DNA of 7,567 nt from Paracoccaceae bacterium (GTDB lineage: Bacteria; Pseudomonadota; Alphaproteobacteria; Rhodobacterales; Rhodobacteraceae): positions 1-7,567 of the forward strand of contig SKUV01000291.1 of assembly GCA_007129775.1 (NCBI GenBank). The letters run 5' to 3'. Below are positions 6,641 to 7,567 of this stretch, in pieces. The notes beneath the pieces were generated by a model. The model was given only the letters and a program-made list of their open reading frames with translations, had not been told where the DNA came from and made no database searches. How positions within the stretch are numbered: the stretch's first letter is position 1; every line of letters begins with the position of its first letter. The position numbers and the translations under genes are program-made.

Positions 6641-6748
6641 ACCGCCGACGCCATAGCCGCACGAGGCCCTCGAAGGCTCGCGCACTGGCCCAGCAGGCTT
6701 TGGCGGGCTGTTGGAAAAGTGTCCCGCACCACGCCTGCCACAGGTTCC

Positions 6749-6769
6749 GCCCGGGCGACCAGCCCGGGC
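6749..6769. repeat. 8-bp GC hairpin with 5-base loop
   Basis: GCCCGGGC (6749-6756) and an identical, self-complementary GCCCGGGC (6762-6769) flank GACCA. It could be the end-hairpin of the DCC transcript, 109 bases after its stop. No T run follows. Confidence 0.5.
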
Positions 6770-6838
6770 CGCGCCCCCGCGCACACAGCAAAGGGCGCAC
6801 CGGGCGGCGGCGCGGCGAAGGCTCGGCGCGGCGCGGGG

Positions 6839-6878
6839 TTGACGCGGCGGCCCGGCCCTGCATTTCCTCAAGGGCCGG
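6839..6878 (+). promoter_or_regulatory. Possible promoter plus operator-like inverted repeat before the FAD oxidoreductase
   Basis: TTGACG (6839-6844) is a good -35 for this group. Seventeen bases later ATTTCC (6862-6867) is a poor -10. The region around the -10 is enclosed by a perfect 8-bp inverted repeat, CCGGCCCT (6852-6859) and AGGGCCGG (6871-6878), with an 11-base spacer. The pair could be a repressor operator or an RNA hairpin about 26 bases before the ATG. Confidence 0.3.
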
Positions 6879-6904
6879 TGAAGAAGTAGCGGCGGGCGGA
6901 GGGC

Positions 6905-7567
6905 ATGGCCACAGCGGCTGAAACCGAGATTGCGGTGATCGGGGCGGGGGTTGTCGGCCAGTCGATCGCCCTGCGTCTGGCCGAGGCCGGGCATCAGGTG
7001 CTCGCCATCGCCCCGGAGGACCCGGGCGACGGCGCCTCTTACGGCAATGCCGGCGTGATCGCCGATGACGCGGTGCTGCCGGTGGGCACCCCCGACGTTC
7101 TGCGCCGGCTGCCGGCGCTGCTGCTGGACCGGATGAGCCCGCTGGCCATTCGCCGCGCGGCGCTGCCCACGCTCGCGCCGTGGCTGATCCGCTTTGCGTG
7201 GCAGTCACTGCCCGGTCAGGCCCGGCGCAATGCGCAGGCGATCGCGGCGCTTCTGGCCGGGTCCGCCGATGGCTGGCGCCGGCTTGCCGCCGATATCGGC
7301 GCGGCGGATTTGCTGCGCCAGAGCGGCTCGCTCTACCTTTACGACAGCGCGGCGGCGCTCCGCCGGGCGCGGTCCGAACTGGAGTGGCGCAAGGTGCATG
7401 GCGTGCGGGTGGAGCTGTTGACAGCGGCGGAACTGGGCCAGTTGGAGCCGGGCCTGCCTGTCGGGGTGGCCGAGGGTGCGGCCTATTTTCCCGACACGCT
7501 TTCGGTCATCGACCCGGGCCGGATGCTCGACCGGCTGGGCGCGGCCGCCGCCGCGGCCGGGGCGGGC
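6905..7567 (+). CDS. FAD-dependent oxidoreductase, DadA-like (D-amino acid dehydrogenase family), N-terminal part
   Basis: The first 221 codons of a DAO-type flavoprotein; the frame is open to the last base, so the 3' end is outside the window. The Rossmann dinucleotide fingerprint is IGAGVVG (G13, G15, G18), followed by GASYGNAGVIA (43-53), a typical DadA-family FAD loop. Later segments, such as SLYLYDSAAAL and the YFPDTLSVIDPGRML block near codons 199-213, also fit the family. Relatives deaminate D-amino acids or other small amines and pass electrons to the respiratory chain; the substrate is not deducible here. ATG 6905 is forced by an in-frame TAG at 6887-6889. Its Shine-Dalgarno GGAGGG (6898-6903) is only one base away, which is unusually close. 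The acidic residue usually found after the second beta strand appears to be Ala36. Confidence 0.88.
   Translation, partial: MATAAETEIAVIGAGVVGQSIALRLAEAGHQVLAIAPEDPGDGASYGNAGVIADDAVLPVGTPDVLRRLPALLLDRMSPLAIRRAALPTLAPWLIRFAWQSLPGQARRNAQAIAALLAGSADGWRRLAADIGAADLLRQSGSLYLYDSAAALRRARSELEWRKVHGVRVELLTAAELGQLEPGLPVGVAEGAAYFPDTLSVIDPGRMLDRLGAAAAAAGAG

Larger units (their letters stand above)
6641..6904. other. 264-bp non-coding gap with strong hairpins
   Basis: No convincing gene is visible. An open frame at 6700-6921 on the plus strand has an Arg/Gly/His-rich composition and overlaps the next start, so I do not call it. The gap begins with a segment (about 6645-6735) containing GGCTGTTGGAAAAGTG, less GC-rich than its surroundings. 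Two perfect 8-bp inverted repeats follow (6749-6769 and 6852-6878) and a TTGACG box at 6839-6844. Confidence 0.5.

Noticed and set aside
6700..6921. 73-codon plus-strand open frame in the gap before the FAD oxidoreductase
   Set aside because: No ribosome site or family resemblance, hairpins run through it, and it overlaps the true start at 6905.
5828..6994. 388-codon minus-strand open frame crossing the M48 gene, the gap and the DCC gene
   Set aside because: It overlaps two real genes and a promoter gap, and its composition is Arg/Pro/Ala-rich with no motif.

Overview
The window is very GC-rich (roughly 70% by eye). Its genes are tightly packed, with GTGA stop/start overlaps and GTG starts. 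A TIGR02186/Alph_Pro_TM protein, a DUF6455-like four-cysteine protein, a stand-alone Lrp/AsnC ligand-binding domain and a consensus-like FNR/FnrL box together point to an alphaproteobacterium, most likely of the Rhodobacterales (Rhodobacter/Paracoccus-like). This is a chromosomal housekeeping neighbourhood. I see no transposase, phage gene, CRISPR array, tRNA or rRNA.

Layout. (1) 1-2710, plus strand: the 3' end of an acyl-CoA dehydrogenase, a metallo-beta-lactamase-fold hydrolase starting inside its stop codon, then 32 bp later a purine nucleoside phosphorylase behind a strong Shine-Dalgarno. The first two form a coupled pair, plausibly in acyl-CoA turnover; the phosphorylase is a nucleoside-salvage gene that may simply be co-transcribed. 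(2) 2866-4538, plus strand: a TSUP (TauE/SafE-type) anion exporter coupled by a GTGA overlap to a TIGR02186 membrane-anchored periplasmic protein of unknown function. (3) 4546-6054, minus strand: a stand-alone RAM (Lrp/AsnC effector-binding) domain, a DUF6455-like small cysteine protein with an FNR-like box upstream, and an M48 lipoprotein metalloprotease. The plus- and minus-strand blocks meet at 4532-4552, where one perfect hairpin contains both stop codons. (4) 6254-7567, plus strand: a DCC-family thiol-disulfide oxidoreductase-like protein, a 264-bp non-coding gap with strong hairpins, and the N-terminal half of a DadA-type FAD-dependent oxidoreductase that runs off the window.

I found no clearly new multi-gene system. 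The best leads are the TSUP/TIGR02186 exporter pair, the probable oxygen-responsive control of the four-cysteine protein, the shared stop-codon hairpin, and the structured gap upstream of the FAD oxidoreductase.
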